From NCBI RefSeq assembly GCF_003286085.1, contig NW_020825294.1, positions 12,732,501 to 12,796,500 of the forward strand: a stretch of 64,000 bases of DNA, read 5' to 3'. The stretch's first letter is position 1; every line of letters begins with the position of its first letter. Source of the DNA: Drosophila persimilis (Eukaryota > Arthropoda > Insecta > Diptera > Drosophilidae). This document shows positions 44,160 to 57,172 of this stretch, piece by piece. Made by a program: the position numbers and the translations under genes. The notes beneath the pieces were generated by a model. That model was not told the origin of the DNA, did no database searches, and saw only the letters and a program-made list of their open reading frames with translations.

Positions 44160-47100
44160 GAATGGATTGGATGATCCTGGCTGGGAGCGATAGTCTACGT
44201 ACGATCTTCAGAGATGGTTGTTGGTTGTTTGTTTGTTTGCCAGCCGCTGTCTGAGTTCCGCGCTTGTGCACCGCTGACATTCGAGTCTACAAATGAGCTG
44301 GCTGCGCTTTAACCAAGCTTCCATAAGATCCGAAATTCAAGCGTCGCGTAGGCCGCTGCTGCTCCGTAAAAGCGAACGAAAAGTAGTTAATAAAATAAAA
44401 ATCCGGCTATGTGTGAAAATGTGCACTGGCAGCAAGTTTTTGTTTTGGCCAGTGCGACTGGCCCATTGCCGAGATTTATGTTTATGTAACGGCGGCGACA
44501 GAAGACGACGTCAAGACATGGCAGACAAAAGTGAAAAACGTCGAAGAAAAATTTAATGAAATGGACTTTAATTGTTGAATAAAGACAATAGGCAACAGTC
44601 TAGCCAGCCATTGTCATCATCATCAAACTATTCAACTATTTCCTCGCCCTGCTCACTGTGTCTCTCCCAATCCGGTTCCATATCATCGTGTCAGCAGCAA
44701 TTAACTGCCCCAAGCCCAGGCCCAGCTCATTTGGCAAAATATTTGACGTGGTTAACCATTAACAACTCCATTAGATGTCCAACGCCTGAGTCGCTGCTGC
44801 TGCACAACAAAGCTCTGAAAAATTTGAAAGTCAAAGTCGATTTTGTAAGCGCTGGCCCTCTGCGGAAGTGCATAGACTTAAAGTGTGGATAGATCACACG
44901 GTACTGGCCCGTATTGCAACGGACTGCATTTTGAATTCATTTCATCAGACATTCAGCCCATTTCAGGGTCACGATGCGTTGTAAGCTTCGTTGTTAGCCT
45001 ATTTTTTTGTACCCGGTACATGCAGAGTTCAAGGGTATGCTGTATTCTTGTCGATGTATGCAACAGAAGGAAGGCTGTAAGCTTTTTCATAGCTCCATGT
45101 AAAATGTACATTAATGCCAGCTTTTGCGTTAGTCCGGAGACTAGAGGTTATATAGATGATGTCTGTGAAATAGGTATATAACAGATGAAAACGAAATTAA
45201 GTTATTTTACAATGCAAAACGATCTAACAAAAATATGCACAATGGGATAATATAAAGACTGATAATTAAGGGCACGACATTCAGAAATAATTTCCGAGTT
45301 GCCTGGTTTGGCGCAATTATTGGAAACAACGTAAAGCTCGCTTAGCGAAATTGATTGGCTTAATTAAAATCAATGGATCTTTACCAATTTGGCAACTGAG
45401 GACGACCTATTGAACTTTGAAACTTTGTTCAGTTTCGTTGCGTTAAAGCTCCAGCCAAATGACTATGATTTTGAAGGTATTATCTTATATCGGATAACTA
45501 GTCTATACTCTTTATTTGTTGTGCTATTCTTGTGGCCATTGATTTGCACTGCAACAGGATGGACATATGAACTTGTCAATCGACCCGTGCACAAGCAGCC
45601 AGCTGTTTGCCACCCAACCCCTAGAACGACCTTCCTCCGGTGTCCATTTTGTTTTTGTTGTGTTCCGACCGGGATTGGGGCTAAGGCTGGAGCTGGGGCT
45701 GGTGCCAGGGTTCGGGCTGGGCTGTGGCTCGGGGTTCAAAGTGTTTGGCAAAGTATTTGGCGCGCTCTAAGCGGCTCATAAATAAATTCGAAAACAAAAT
45801 CGTTTTGCAGACGCAGGACCTCTGGCTGCTAAGAGGAGTGGGCGCTGAGAGGGACGAGTCGAGCAGGCAGCTGGAGGACAGGACGCCTCAGACAGACAGA
45901 CCTTTTGCAGATACAGCAAGTGGTCTCTCTCTTTCTGCCAGTGTGTGTGTTCAAGTGACAGGGCGCCTGCGCTGGAACGGCTTTCACCCTAGAAATAGAA
46001 GACAACCACACACACACACACACACAACCTAACACACGCACCTAGCGAGACACACCCGCCCACTCGCAGCCCACTCACAGCCCACTCGCCACCCTTCTAA
46101 CCCAGCCGACTGTTTAATGGCGACGCTGGGCCGACGATAAGATAGCGGTAATTCTTGCGCATGTCCAAACACGTCTGTGCATTGTTGCTGTTGCTTATCA
46201 ACGATTTCCAATGCTTTCAATATAAAGGGGCGGCGCTTGTTTTCCCCTGGAAGGCCTCCCACCCAGTGGTTGTTGTAGCTTTTGCAGTTTTGTCGCTTTT
46301 GTTGCGTTTGTTGCTTTTGTTGTCAGTGACCGCGCGTATTGACTTGGACTTTTGAGTCGAGTTAAGTTTCGTTTCTCATATTTGTTCGTTCTGCCGACGT
46401 CGCTGTCGCTGTCGCCGTCGCCGTCGCTGCCTTTGACTTTTAAGTGCTGTTTACTGTTGTTTTGGGGCCACGAAGGTGTCGCCCGACGTTGGTTTTCCTT
46501 GTTGTTCTTGTTGTTGCCCTAGCAAAATTATCATTTTTCTTTTTTTCTTCGTTGTCGCTCTGCAGCAGTGAAGGAGCAGTAGCATCAGCAGCAGCAGCAG
46601 AAGCGTATAATTCTTAGGGGAACACACATTTTTGTTTTCGGGCTAAAGTTTTTACGTTTTACAAATATTGTAATGCTCATTACAATGAGCCCACCCCACA
46701 TCACCACACGAATTGGGTGGAATTGAAAGGGGGACGGAAATGCGCATGGCCAAAAAACAAGAATAAAAATGTCATCGCCTTCGCTGTTGGCTTTGCCGTT
46801 GTCGTCGCCGTCGCCGTCGCCGCTGTCATTGTTCTTCTGCAGGACCGCTCGCCCTGCCCCGTATGGTACTAGTACAAGTGTTCATTTAACCATATCATTT
46901 GTGTCATATTAAGATCAATTGGTAGACGTACATCCATAATATGCACATATGCACATTGATACACGCACACACACACGGCTACACAAATGCATAGAAGCGT
47001 AAATGTATTTGTGGAGCACGCACCCAAAAGGCAAGCGGCCCAAACAGTGTCGTGAGAAGTTAAATAAAGAAAAGAAAACTCTCATAGTCCGAAACGGGAG

Positions 47101-48280
47101 CACAGCAGGGCGGCGCAACAGAGAAAGAAGCACGCACACAACAAAATAAATAAAGATGCAGCGCGGCAAATAGAGGAAGAGCGAAACAACAAAAAAACAA
47201 CAGTAAAAGCAAGAGCAACAGCAACAGCAAAAAGCGTCGCTAACAACGCAGCAGGCGACCGCTGGCTGCTCAGCCAGTGTTGCCATGCTCTGTCGTGTCG
47301 CTGGTGCCGTTATAAGTTTACCGTTAGCCCAGCATTGACAGTGCCGTCGCCATTTTGTCGTTTCGTATTTGCCGTCGTTTCCGCCGTGCTCGTCGTGGTC
47401 GTCGTCATCGCATTGCCGTCGTTGTTCTCGCAAAAAATTGTCTTTCTCTCGCATCGCATCGCATTGCAGTGGAGTCCAATGAAAAATATAATGTAAATAT
47501 TTTAACGAATACTATGTCCTGAAATTAAGTGTCAAAGTGCACAGACGAATTCCCAGCAACAAATAGGGGCTTTGGCCAGACCGTCTCAAATCAAGATAGC
47601 TTCAATGTAATTTTTCAGTTTTAAGGTTTTTATACCCCTTTCTTCTTCTTTTGTAGCTAAGTTTAATTTTACGTCGCAATTTATTGCCAAAGGAAACAAA
47701 GATAACTGCCTGTCAGGGAATATCCGACGAATATAGATTAGAGTCGGATGGAAAATTTCTTATCAATCACAGATTTTCAGACTTTGTGGCCAGCGAAAAA
47801 AATTGTCCGCTAGGAGATTGTCAAGGAAATACGATTTTTCCTTGCTAGGAAGAATACCATGGACGTGGCCGTGTATAGAAAGGAGGACTGGGGATATGTA
47901 CTCGCTTATACATATGTATGTACTCATAGACAGGGAGTTTAAACGTATTGGGACAAAATAAGCTTAGTCTTTCCGTATAGGCCTTCACATACTTATGTAC
48001 ATAGATTGTGTAGTTGGTTTATAGTACAATATGCAGAGATATATGACAAAATTAAACTCAAATTAAAGCTGAATCGTAACGAGCTGTGTATTTCTTTCGC
48101 ATGTGTGATTTTATGAATATATCTGTAATATATCTGTTTGCGATTTCAGCAACATGTTTAGTGCTATTCCTAAGTTGTAAAAAGTCCAGGAACAATAGAT
48201 GGACTGGTCTAGTGTCTCCATCCTGCGATGCGTAAATTGTAAATTTAAATTGTTCGGCACCGTTCAAGCCCCGCGCTGCT
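44160..48280. other. Noncoding region upstream of the 48-kb gene
   Basis: No convincing exon. It holds an INE-1-like fragment (45008-45090, with TTTGTACCCGGTACATGCAG and CAACAGAAGGAAGGC), a CA run (46006-46026), and GTC/GCC-rich blocks (46395-46432, 46795-46835). An open frame at 45389-45781 crosses a Gly/Ala-rich simple repeat and is unlikely to be coding. Confidence 0.45.
45008..45090 (+). mobile_element. INE-1/DINE-1-like fragment
   Basis: Short diverged match to the INE-1 start (TTTGTACCCGGTAC, GAGTTCAAGGGTATGCTG, GTATGCAACAGAAGGAAGGC). Confidence 0.5.
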
Positions 48281-48673
48281 CAACTGATAGAGCCGATGTA
48301 CTGGTATGTAGTCAAAAGAGCACACGAACGTTCTAACGTCCCAGCCGAACCGAACACAAAAACAGAACCCAAATCGAATCGAAAAGAAACCGCCGCGATA
48401 AGAAGAAACCACGACGGAGCCGTGGGGACGGCGGTGTGCTGGCGAAACCCGTGCCAGCAGCAGTTATCGAACAGACAGCGATCCCGAACAGCGTCTCCGG
48501 TTGGCTCCAGGCGGTTGGCTAAAGGTGCCTCGTTTCACGGTGAACGAGCCGCGAGTGAAGCCTCTGAAGGGCTGGATTGAGGAAAATTATTGTGTGATTA
48601 TTTCTAAAAGTCAAATATAACTCATACGACGCGTGTGCCAATTCCTACCCAGTACCACTGTCGATTGCTGTGC

Positions 48674-48968
48674 ATGCATTTGGCCTTAGCAATGATGCAA
48701 ACCCTGAAACCGCCGCCGCCGCCGCTACATCATCACCACTCACAGCAGCAGCTTCCACAGCACCTGACAGCCATGGATAATCATCAGCAACATTCGCCGC
48801 ATATCCATCAGCCACAACTGCAACAGCAGCAGCAGCAGCAACAATTGCCACCCACGCCGCAGGCATCGCACCTGGTAGGCAGCCAGCACAATCATCTGGC
48901 TGTCGACCATGATGACCCAAATCCTGAACTGGTGCTTGCCTTAATTTCAAGGAATCGTGCGCTCGAGG
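48674..48968 (+). CDS. First coding exon of an unidentified long-intron gene (His/Gln-rich)
   Basis: I do not recognise the gene. From ATG 48674 (or the ATG pair at 48692) the frame is open for 98 codons to a good donor, GAGG|GTAAGT, at 48969 (phase 1). Composition: a Pro run, His-rich HHHH, a Gln run encoded by CAG repeats (48820-48843), then a non-repetitive end, DHDDPNPELVLALISRNRAL, that looks like the start of a helix. The preceding 350 bp has no INE-1 or AT-rich character and could be a 5' UTR. Two downstream exons (49899 onward and 56070-56112) have compatible acceptor phase. Confidence 0.55.
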
Positions 48969-49898
48969 GTAAGTTAAGTCAAGCCCTGGCCAGTCATGCC
49001 GTCTCCATCATATCTTCTCTCTGTCCGAAAGGATTTGGGCTTTGTCTAAGAACTGTGCAGGCTTTAATTATGCAAAGTTTTTGTTTTCTGCTCTTTGTTT
49101 TTATGAACCACAAAAAGGTCACAGCAGCAGCCAGGAGCCAGCAGGGCTTGGGTGTGGTGTGGTGTGGTGTGGACTGGGCCTTCACTTTGATTGAGCCACG
49201 TTGAAAGCGGCTCATGTGAGCGGGGGCCTTGCGGTTGCTCCGGCTTATGCCTTGCATAACATTTACATTTTCAGACCGAGGCAGCTTAAGTGTTTTTCAA
49301 TTAAATACGAGAGCTTTCCTGGTGGGACACCGCCATCGTCATCCCACGTCCCTCTCTTAGGAGCTCATTTCAAATGCTCTTTTAGGGATGCTGATGCTGA
49401 ACGTTGCGGCTGCCTGGGCTTCCCTATCTTGCAGCTCGGCTTTTCGCCTTCAGATGTTTGAAATATGGTCCGAGGGGACAGTAATATACGAGTAGGCGCG
49501 TACGATGGAAGCTGTTTTTCTTTCGCTTGCGAGAAACTTTTTAGAGATGATTTATCATGGCTGAGTTTTGCCGGTCAAAGGGACTTCTCACAACTCCTTG
49601 GACTTAGAGTTTCTCTCCACCCAAGGGTTGGCAATTCATGTCGCATTTATGATTTCGTTTCACCCACATACCCACAACATCGAAAATCCCACGCCAAATC
49701 AATTGACAATCCCCGGGCTAAGAGCCAGTCCACAAAGTTGACGACTGAACAACTGAGTGCGGATTGGAGTGGATTGCTGGGCGACTCAGAGACAGACAGA
49801 GACACGCGCCGTTGACAACGAGAAAAGCTGTAACCAAATCCAAAAGCCGAAACTGTTGACAAACTCCAAATGTCCCTGGCATTGTTCCTAATGCGCAG

Positions 49899-50043
49899 GG
49901 TATTCGTATTCCCAGCTGAACCCGGAGAGCCGCTCGCTGCACGTGTCGCAGGCGGCCTGGAAAAGAGCAGGCTCAGCTGATGGTTCCATCTCCATCTCCT
50001 TCTCCGTCTACGTCTCCGATCCCGAGGCCGAATCCGACTTCAA
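49899..50043 (+). CDS. Candidate second exon of the 48-kb gene
   Basis: A pyrimidine-rich acceptor (TTGTTCCTAATGCGCAG) opens a frame in the phase required by the donor at 48969, encoding GYSYSQLNPESRSLHVSQAA and onward. The frame stays open to 50158. The 3' end is uncertain: no strong donor is seen; TTCAA|GTACGG at 50044 is weak. The latter part (ISISFS) looks low-complexity. Confidence 0.35.
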
Positions 50044-51026
50044 GTACGGCGGGATTTTGTTTTGCAACACGCGTAATTACAAACAAATAAATAACAGTGC
50101 AGTGCCCGAAACCGCATGTGCCACATCCCCTGGCCTCGCCTCCGCCACGTGTCGCTAATATGTATGTGCTGCAACCGCGCTGAGCTACATCGAGGTATGG
50201 TATCCAGCCGGTCCCAATCCAGTCCTAGTCCCAGTTCCAGTCCCAGTGGAGTTGAGTGACGTGCGCCGGGCGACGTGCAAAAACGAGCAGAAAAATTGAA
50301 TTATGCGCTTGCGGTGCTTCTTTGTACCCCATCCTGTTCCCGGTCCTGTCCCACCCCATCTAGGGACCCACCCCATCCACCTACTGGTTCGGGCAATCGA
50401 CAAATATTTTGTTATTTGCACATAAACATATTTATCGAGTTTGGGTTTGGTTCTTTTCCTTCCCCGCTTCAAGTGCGTACTCGAACTCTCACTGGCTGCA
50501 CCCACGGGTGTTCTGTTTCACCCGTTCGGCTTTCTCTTGGGCCTGTCAAAAATTGTGTAAATATGTTTATCATTTCCACTTGCCTGTAGAGACGTTCGGC
50601 AGAGCCTGTGCACTTAACGCTGAGCAAACACCCAAACGACCCAACCGACCCACCCCATTTCGGGACGCCAGCCCCGTCGCACTTGTCGCTCAACCGTTGG
50701 CCGCGTGTCCTTCGTTAGCCGTTCTTGTGTGGCTTTCCTATTAACGGGAATACCAGCACCCCCGCCCGTGAGCGAAGCAACTCACCCCACTCCCAAGGCA
50801 ACCTAAGCGTATCCGTTTCTGGTTTGTTGTTTCCTTCCTTTCTTCCTTCCTCCGTTCCGGGAGGGCTTCAGGAGGGTTCTGTTCTAGGAGGGGTTCAGCA
50901 TTTGTCGCCCTCAGCTGATATAATTTGTCGTAATGTCAACAGGCGAGATCACGACCAGCAAGCAAACACTCGACATAGCATTGGGAATTTGGAATGTCTA
51001 TTGAAACTCGACTCGAGACCGTCGTC

Positions 51027-51729
51027 CTACATGCAGTGGTAGGCGATTACATAGATGACTTCTGCATTGCCGCCAGCCATCGAGCGACGGATCAGACGCA
51101 TCTTGTGTTTCAGCAGGTGGCGCAGATCCTCGCGTACTGCCCCGATCAGAAACGTAGTGGCTATCGGGACGATGGGCACATGGATCTCTTGCAGGAAATT
51201 CGTGGATGCTGGTCCAAAGCTCATCAGACATCTCGGGACTCCGAGATATGGCCAGCGGGATATGGCCACTGCCGATGCTGCTGACTGGGGGACGACTGGA
51301 CGGTTGAATGTAGCAAGTAGCTGCACATCGGGTCTTCGACTTGAGGTGATTCGTTTTCTCTCGCTCCTCTTCGGATTGGGGGCGTGACGACGAGTGCTGG
51401 GAACTTGGCTTGTGGCTTGGCTCAGCCGCAATCTCCAGGACCGGTATCGTCTCGTCCGTCCCTTCGCTTGGATCATTGTTCCTCTCGCTCGAGCAGTAGC
51501 ATTTTGGGTGTTTATCCGAATTCTTCGGGTCACCTATTTAGTGGGGGTCGTTCTCGAAATCAGTGCTTGTCCCAACCTCTTGCGTGAAATCGGTTTGTGT
51601 GTACGAGCTGAAGGTCTTTTGTATGCGGGCCAGGTCGCGTCGAAATGCGTTGAAAGCAGCTAAGTTTTTGTCGGACATCTGTGCGGGGAGGTTTTTGGCT
51701 GGATACTCTAAGGATACAAAAATCTGCAC
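51027..51729 (-). pseudogene. Coding-like GC-rich segment, possibly a decayed gene
   Basis: In an otherwise simple-repeat-rich region this 700-bp block is unusually open in several frames. On the minus strand one frame starts at ATG 51678 (MSDKNLAAFNAFRRDLARIQ) and runs to a stop near 51538. It is followed in the same frame by a Ser/Glu-rich stretch, and a different frame then gives IVPIATTFLIGAVREDLRHL ending at 51027. This would fit a gene broken by a stop and frameshifts. Intact alternatives (a nested spliced gene) are possible. No family recognised. Confidence 0.25.
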
Positions 51730-54700
51730 GCTATGCTATCTCACCGTTATATGCTTGATCGAGTTTTAAACATGAGCTCAAATTTTATCAGATAAACTGG
51801 GAAGACTGTTCAGATTCGAGACAGTATATGCAAGGGCATGTGACGACTACTTGTGCTCTCGGGCACTAACTCCATAGCTCTCCATAACACATTCATGGTT
51901 CTTGGGCTTGGGGTTAGGAGAGAGCTCGCCCGTATCGTACCTGTTTTAGTTCTTTTAGGCTTTCAACCTAGAAAAGGTTTTGCCCAGGGGACATCCATAT
52001 CTCATGCCTCGGATGACCCCAATACCATTGGAGTCCGCTGTCGGTCGAGAACACTTTGGACATTTCTCATGGAAGCTGCGCTGCTACCGTGAAGGAAGGT
52101 ACATTCGAGTTCGAGGCCGGGCCCTTCCTATCCCCGGTCTCCGTTCCTCTTTTCCATGGAGGCGCGGACCCAGAGCCAAGTTCTCAACTCATATCAGTTG
52201 ATTCTCTTATTTTTCCCGGTTATTGTTGGCTTTTGGCTGATATTTTCCTCCTTACTTTCTTCCTTCACGGCGTCCACATAAATCATTTTTCGCCATTTTT
52301 CTGAATTCGGAGAAGGGCCTCTACGCTTTGCGTCCTCCTGCATATTTGATGGCATCTGGGTCTGCGCTTAGCATCGACGACAGCTTTTTGACTAGCCGAC
52401 TTCTGGCTGGCAGGTACAACTTGGCATACTCCACGCTCCTTACGCCTCCACCTCCACCTCTTTCTCTTTCTCTTTCTCTTTCTGTTTCTCCTTCTTCGTT
52501 TCCTTTTTCCGCCCCAACTTTTGTCAATTCTTTATTTTTGTTCCTTCTCGGTGTGTGTTTTTTTGCTACGTCTGCTCGGAAGCTGTTTGTTGGGAGGACG
52601 GTGGGAGGGAGGGAGCGAGGGAGGGCGAATGTTCAAGTTATGTTAAGTAAATAATGGGGCGTTCATATGACGCTGGAAACGTGTGGGCGTGGGAATGGGG
52701 GGAGAGTTTTCTTTTTCGCTTTTCTTGTTTTTTTTTACCCAATAGGGATGTGCACAACATACATACTTACATGTGTGTGTGTTTTGGCAGTCACTGTTTA
52801 CTTTTATGTACATATTTTTTTCTATGCTAAATAAAATAAAATTGGAATTTGGTTTGGGAAAACAAAATACGGATCAAAAACATTGTAGTCCCCGCTGCAT
52901 CGGTGCAGCCTGTGTAGCCTGCAGTTCTGGAAATAGCGATTTTGCTGTGTTTCTAAGCGATAAAAGCTACACTCGACTTAAACGGATGCTAATCTATAAT
53001 TTCATATTAATAATTGCATTGTAGTAGTATATTGAGTATCTTTGAGGAAAGAAAGTCTGCAGGTGTTCATTGCATTGGCAGAATGGATAAAAGCTAGAGA
53101 ACACATCTAGAGATCTCTAAAACCATATCACACAAGCAGATGAACACTTAATTAAAATTAAAATGACATCAAGCTAATAATAAATTATTATATAAATATA
53201 ACCGTTAGGAGTAGCTTATTAAGAAGGATATTTTTACTTCCAGTATGTAAACTATTTGGACCATTTTGATTCGCCAATCGAAAATAAATGCATGCTTTAT
53301 TACAACGAGACTTTGGGAATCGAATTCGATATTGATGCGATTGATTGGACCACTGATCACTGGCCCATTCGAATTGTTAACTGAAACTATATGCTGACGG
53401 AATTTTTAGAGTCGGATTAGCGTAGAATTGGGAAGCCAAAAATTCGGTAGAAATAGATCAAAATCATTTCATGCCCAAACTGTCCAAAGCTGCGAGGCTT
53501 CAGTGCAATACCGGAAACTCCACGGAAATTACCTAGACTGAAACTTTTGCACCGAATAATCTCCCAAGTTGAGTTCGCCCTGAGCAAAAAAATTTTAGGT
53601 TCCTATACTATACTCCCACTGCCACTCCATCCGAAAAGTGACTAGATAAGTGCGGGGGCGTAATGGGGGAGAGAGCTCCCAGTTCCTTTTCAGTCAAGTT
53701 TGTTTAATTTTTGTCACTTGAGAAGGTCTCAGACCTGGGTCTGGCCTCCACTTCGGCACTTCGGCCCTGCGGCATTGCCATCTAGTAGCCACAGACCGAA
53801 AATGTTGCGATACTCGTACTTTTCAACGTAAAAACTTTTTCGCTTTCGCTGCTTTGCTTTTTTCGGAGTAAACAAGGGGGATACGATACACAAACATTGC
53901 ACCACCCCCCAAATACGTACACCCCATAGGGTGTATGTACGAGTATGTGCAAATACATACATACATACACATACCAGTATTCGTACATATATATATGGAT
54001 GTACTTATGTGCGCTGTGCGCTGTGCGCTGTGGGGGCGTGGAGGTGGAGTGCCTGTGGCAGGCACAAAAGACAACATCGCGATGTTGCACTGCTATATGT
54101 AACTCCAAATTTCTGTATTTGTGCAGCACACTTCGAGGAGCCACAGACTGCCGTGGCCATGCCCCAGCCAGAGCGCCACCACATGGCAGGCAGCCACTCC
54201 CCATTTGGCAGCTGGCAAAAGCTGTCTCTACACTGCGCTGGCTTCCATAAAAAACAATATCCCGCAGCGAACTTTATTAAATTACACGGTTTTGACAGTT
54301 AAGCAACAGCCTCGCTCGGCCCCACTTCTCCAACGAGTGCCGTCCCCCAAGTCTTCCCCGTGTTGTCCCCCCTCGCCTTCGCCCCCGCTCTTCTAGAAGT
54401 GAAAATCATAATTTTTCTTATTTTATGTAATATGCTCAAAGCTGCCAACAACCCGCAGAACCATCCTATCCTCCCTGCTCCTGGGTTGTCTAGCAACGTG
54501 AAGAGGCTTTGGTACGGATACGAGTACGGGTACGGGTACGTGGAATGGTACTGGTACGGGTACTGGTATTCCTCTGGGGCCGGTTTAGGCAAATACGAGT
54601 CGAAAATGCTGGCAATAACAAAACGTACAGGGATACTTATTTTATTTAATTCTCTTTTCGGAGGCTGAAATCTTTGAAATGGCAGCGGCAATGGCCACGC

Positions 54701-54785
54701 CAACGCCAACGAAGTTGATAGAACATTTGCGTGTCTGTCTGGCCCTGCGGCTCTCCTGCATGGTCTGGTGGGGCGGGGTGGTTGC

Positions 54786-54821
54786 CGTTACGGTTACGGT
54801 TACGGTTACGGCTACGGTTAG
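54786..54821. repeat. GTTACG hexamer array
   Basis: Six tandem GTTACG units with one variant GCTACG, read on the plus strand. Confidence 0.9.
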
Positions 54822-56069
54822 CAGCTTTTTGTTTTTATCATTCCGCAATTAGCGGGCCATGTCCGCTCCCGCTTATCGACCCGGAGCGGGACCTGGAGCT
54901 GAAGCTGGTGTAGCGGTAGCGGTGGCGGTGGCGATGGCGATGGCGGTGGCGGTGGCAGTAGCTCCGGGGGAAGCTCTTTGCTGCGGGTGTGTAAATATTT
55001 GAAGAGCATTTCAGTCGATACCTTGAACGTTGATTAGGTTCCGTTGGGTTTGTATCTGAGTATCTAAGTATCTAAGTTTCCCAGTATCTCAGTATCACGG
55101 TATCACAGTATCTGTAAATACGCAACGTGTGCATTCTACTCTGATGTGCGTGTGTATCTTCGCTGAGGTGCTCTTCCAGTGGTTATCGGCCTGCTACAAG
55201 AATTGCCCATTGAGACGGCAACACTTTGTTTGCATTTGCTTCACCGTTTACAAGGTACACGTACAAGTCCCACCGAATGTACCAGTTGATAAGGCCAGAG
55301 AAAACATGAAACAGAAACAGAAACTGTGTTCTAAAAAGTGTCTTGCTTCGTCTGCTGATATGTGTGAGGGGGGCCACCCCCTGACAAGAAGGGAGTGATT
55401 TTCATGGGCTTATTGGCCCCAGTTCCCGATCCACCTTTGCAGGACAGATCTCGCCAAGCAGAAGCCGTCCCCCTTGTAGCGATAAATGAGGCCTATTATC
55501 ATGAATCCGGGGCATAATGCAAACATTTTCTTTTCATGCTGCCTCAGCCTCCACCTCCCACTCCCACTCCCACTCCGCCTCCTCGTCATGTCCACCCTCA
55601 AATGCAACCCCTTTTGATGGCGATGCCTTTCATGCTTTTATTTTATCACTGATTATTTTCCACATCGCTATGCTCATTGTCTCGGTCCTGGCTCTTTTGT
55701 CCGTGCTATATCTAAACAGGTGGTCCCAGCAGGTGGCTAGGGCTGGCACTAGGGCTGCAGAGAAGTCCTTTTGTCTGGGGCTGCTCTGCGATCCCTTCCC
55801 TTCCCGCTTCCATTTATGCAGTATTTACCTTTCAATCATGCCCGAACATTGTCTGGATTTTTGATTTATGCTTTTTGTGTGTGTTTTCCTGGCCAGTCGA
55901 GTCAACCGCAAATCAAAAGCGACAACAAGTAGGAGCGTATGCAGTGTATGTACCTACATATATTTCGACAAAATGATACCCTCTACAGCTGGACTGGGAG
56001 TGGCTGGATCCGCTCTCCTCTTCCTGGTGCGTACAAATCCACGATGCCAATACTTACTTACCCCTGCAG

Positions 56070-56112
56070 ACATCACCGGCAGCCGTGTGTACTCGTACGA
56101 ATCTGATGACAG
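56070..56112 (+). CDS. Candidate 43-bp microexon
   Basis: Acceptor TTACTTACCCCTGCAG and donor GACAG|GTGCGG bracket 43 bp that encode DITGSRVYSYESDDR in the phase carried by the 48969 donor. No repeat character. The peptide shares YSY with the candidate exon at 49899, so the two could be alternatives. The downstream partner exon was not found. Confidence 0.35.
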
Positions 56113-56983
56113 GTGCGGTAATTGTAGAGCTTGTAGAATTGTAGAACATGTTGCCGGGCAGATCCCGTCCCAGTGAGTCACGAGCGGCGATCAGGTAAGC
56201 AGCTAATTTTAGTTTAAATTATCTGCTAGGGTTTTTGCGGCAAAGATAATCGAGTCGTAGACAATATGGCCAATCTCAGGGAGTTACGAGCTACGTTATT
56301 GCGGGTATTTTTAGAGGCTATTCACGTGGGATCCACTTCCATACTCCACACACACACATACATACTGGCAGGAGTGTCATTATAAAGCGATCTAATTCGC
56401 GATATGTCAATTTTCAACAATAATAGCCGCGATTAGTTAACTTATCTCCCACTGTAGGAGAGCCAATTCCGTTAGGGTTCCGTTCCGTTCTTCTGGCTCC
56501 CTTCTGACTGATACCCTATCAGATCTGCCAGCGAAAGGTCTATAGGTCGATCAAAAAACTGTGCTGAGCCATTTGGGATGAGCTCGAAAGGTTGTGTGGC
56601 TGGCACGGAGCGGTCGCGCACGGAATGCATATTCGCTATTGTTTTGGTGGTCGTCTCTGTCCACTTCGACGGGCTTATCGGGCTTACGGACGATAAGTTA
56701 AGGTCTGTGCACACTGTACACGTACCTCCTACCTCCTCCGGAGCCGATCCGAGCAGATAAGTGTCACTCGAGAATCGTTCGGGTTGGAGAAAAAATCGAA
56801 TCGTAGACCCTGCATAGACTTTTCAGACTCTGGCCTTCTTCAGTTAGTTGTTTGCCCGGACATCTAAGAAGTGCCGCTGGACGGTCGTCATCTGCTTCGA
56901 CGCGGGTTCTTTTTGCCGTATTATTTACACCGATTGCTGATCTGATCTATTTTCCAACGAATCCGGAGCCGGAGTGCTTGAAA

Positions 56984-57172
56984 ATGTCAAACAATGTTGT
57001 ACAACTAGCGATGGCCCAAGCGGAGCGATGCAGACGCGCGGGCTATCTCCCGGACCCCAATGGGGCGGGGCACACTCACCTGGACGTGGGCAGAGGGCGA
57101 CCGGGGGCGACCGAGGGCTTACGAGCCACTCCAGCGCTTGAGCTCTTGTCGAGTGGCCATATAAAGGTGGCA
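56984..57172 (+). CDS. Possible alternative first exon
   Basis: GAAAATG at 56984 starts MSNNVVQLAMAQAERCRRAG, a clean helical-looking peptide in good start context; further on it becomes Gly/Arg-rich. The donor is uncertain (AAAG|GTGGCA near 57167-57168). Could be an alternative 5' exon of the long gene or chance. Confidence 0.2.

Larger units (their letters stand above)
50160..56069. other. Noncoding, simple-repeat-rich stretch (probable intron)
   Basis: Apart from the coding-like block at 51027-51729, I see no supported exon. Contents: CTTT-rich run (52460-52495), TACG/GTAC-rich repeat (54513-54572), GTTACG array (54786-54821), GGTGGC/GATGGC array (54905-54955), and a loose GTATCT/GTATCA repeat (55065-55118). 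Confidence 0.45.

Noticed and set aside
45389..45781. 130-codon frame with hydrophobic segment and Gly/Ala tail
   Set aside because: The tail comes from a GCTGGAGCTGGGGCT-type simple repeat, the start context is poor, and the middle shows no family signal.
46395..46835. GTC/GCC triplet runs looking like poly-Val/Ala/Arg coding
   Set aside because: Simple repeats without start, splice or frame conservation evidence.
48255..48300. tRNA-like A-box resemblance (GCTCAACTGATAGAGC)
   Set aside because: No B box or acceptor stem at proper spacing on either strand.
55891..55922. Possible 32-bp exon between CTGGCCAG and GTAGGA
   Set aside because: Too short to judge, and its phase does not link to the neighbouring candidates with confidence.
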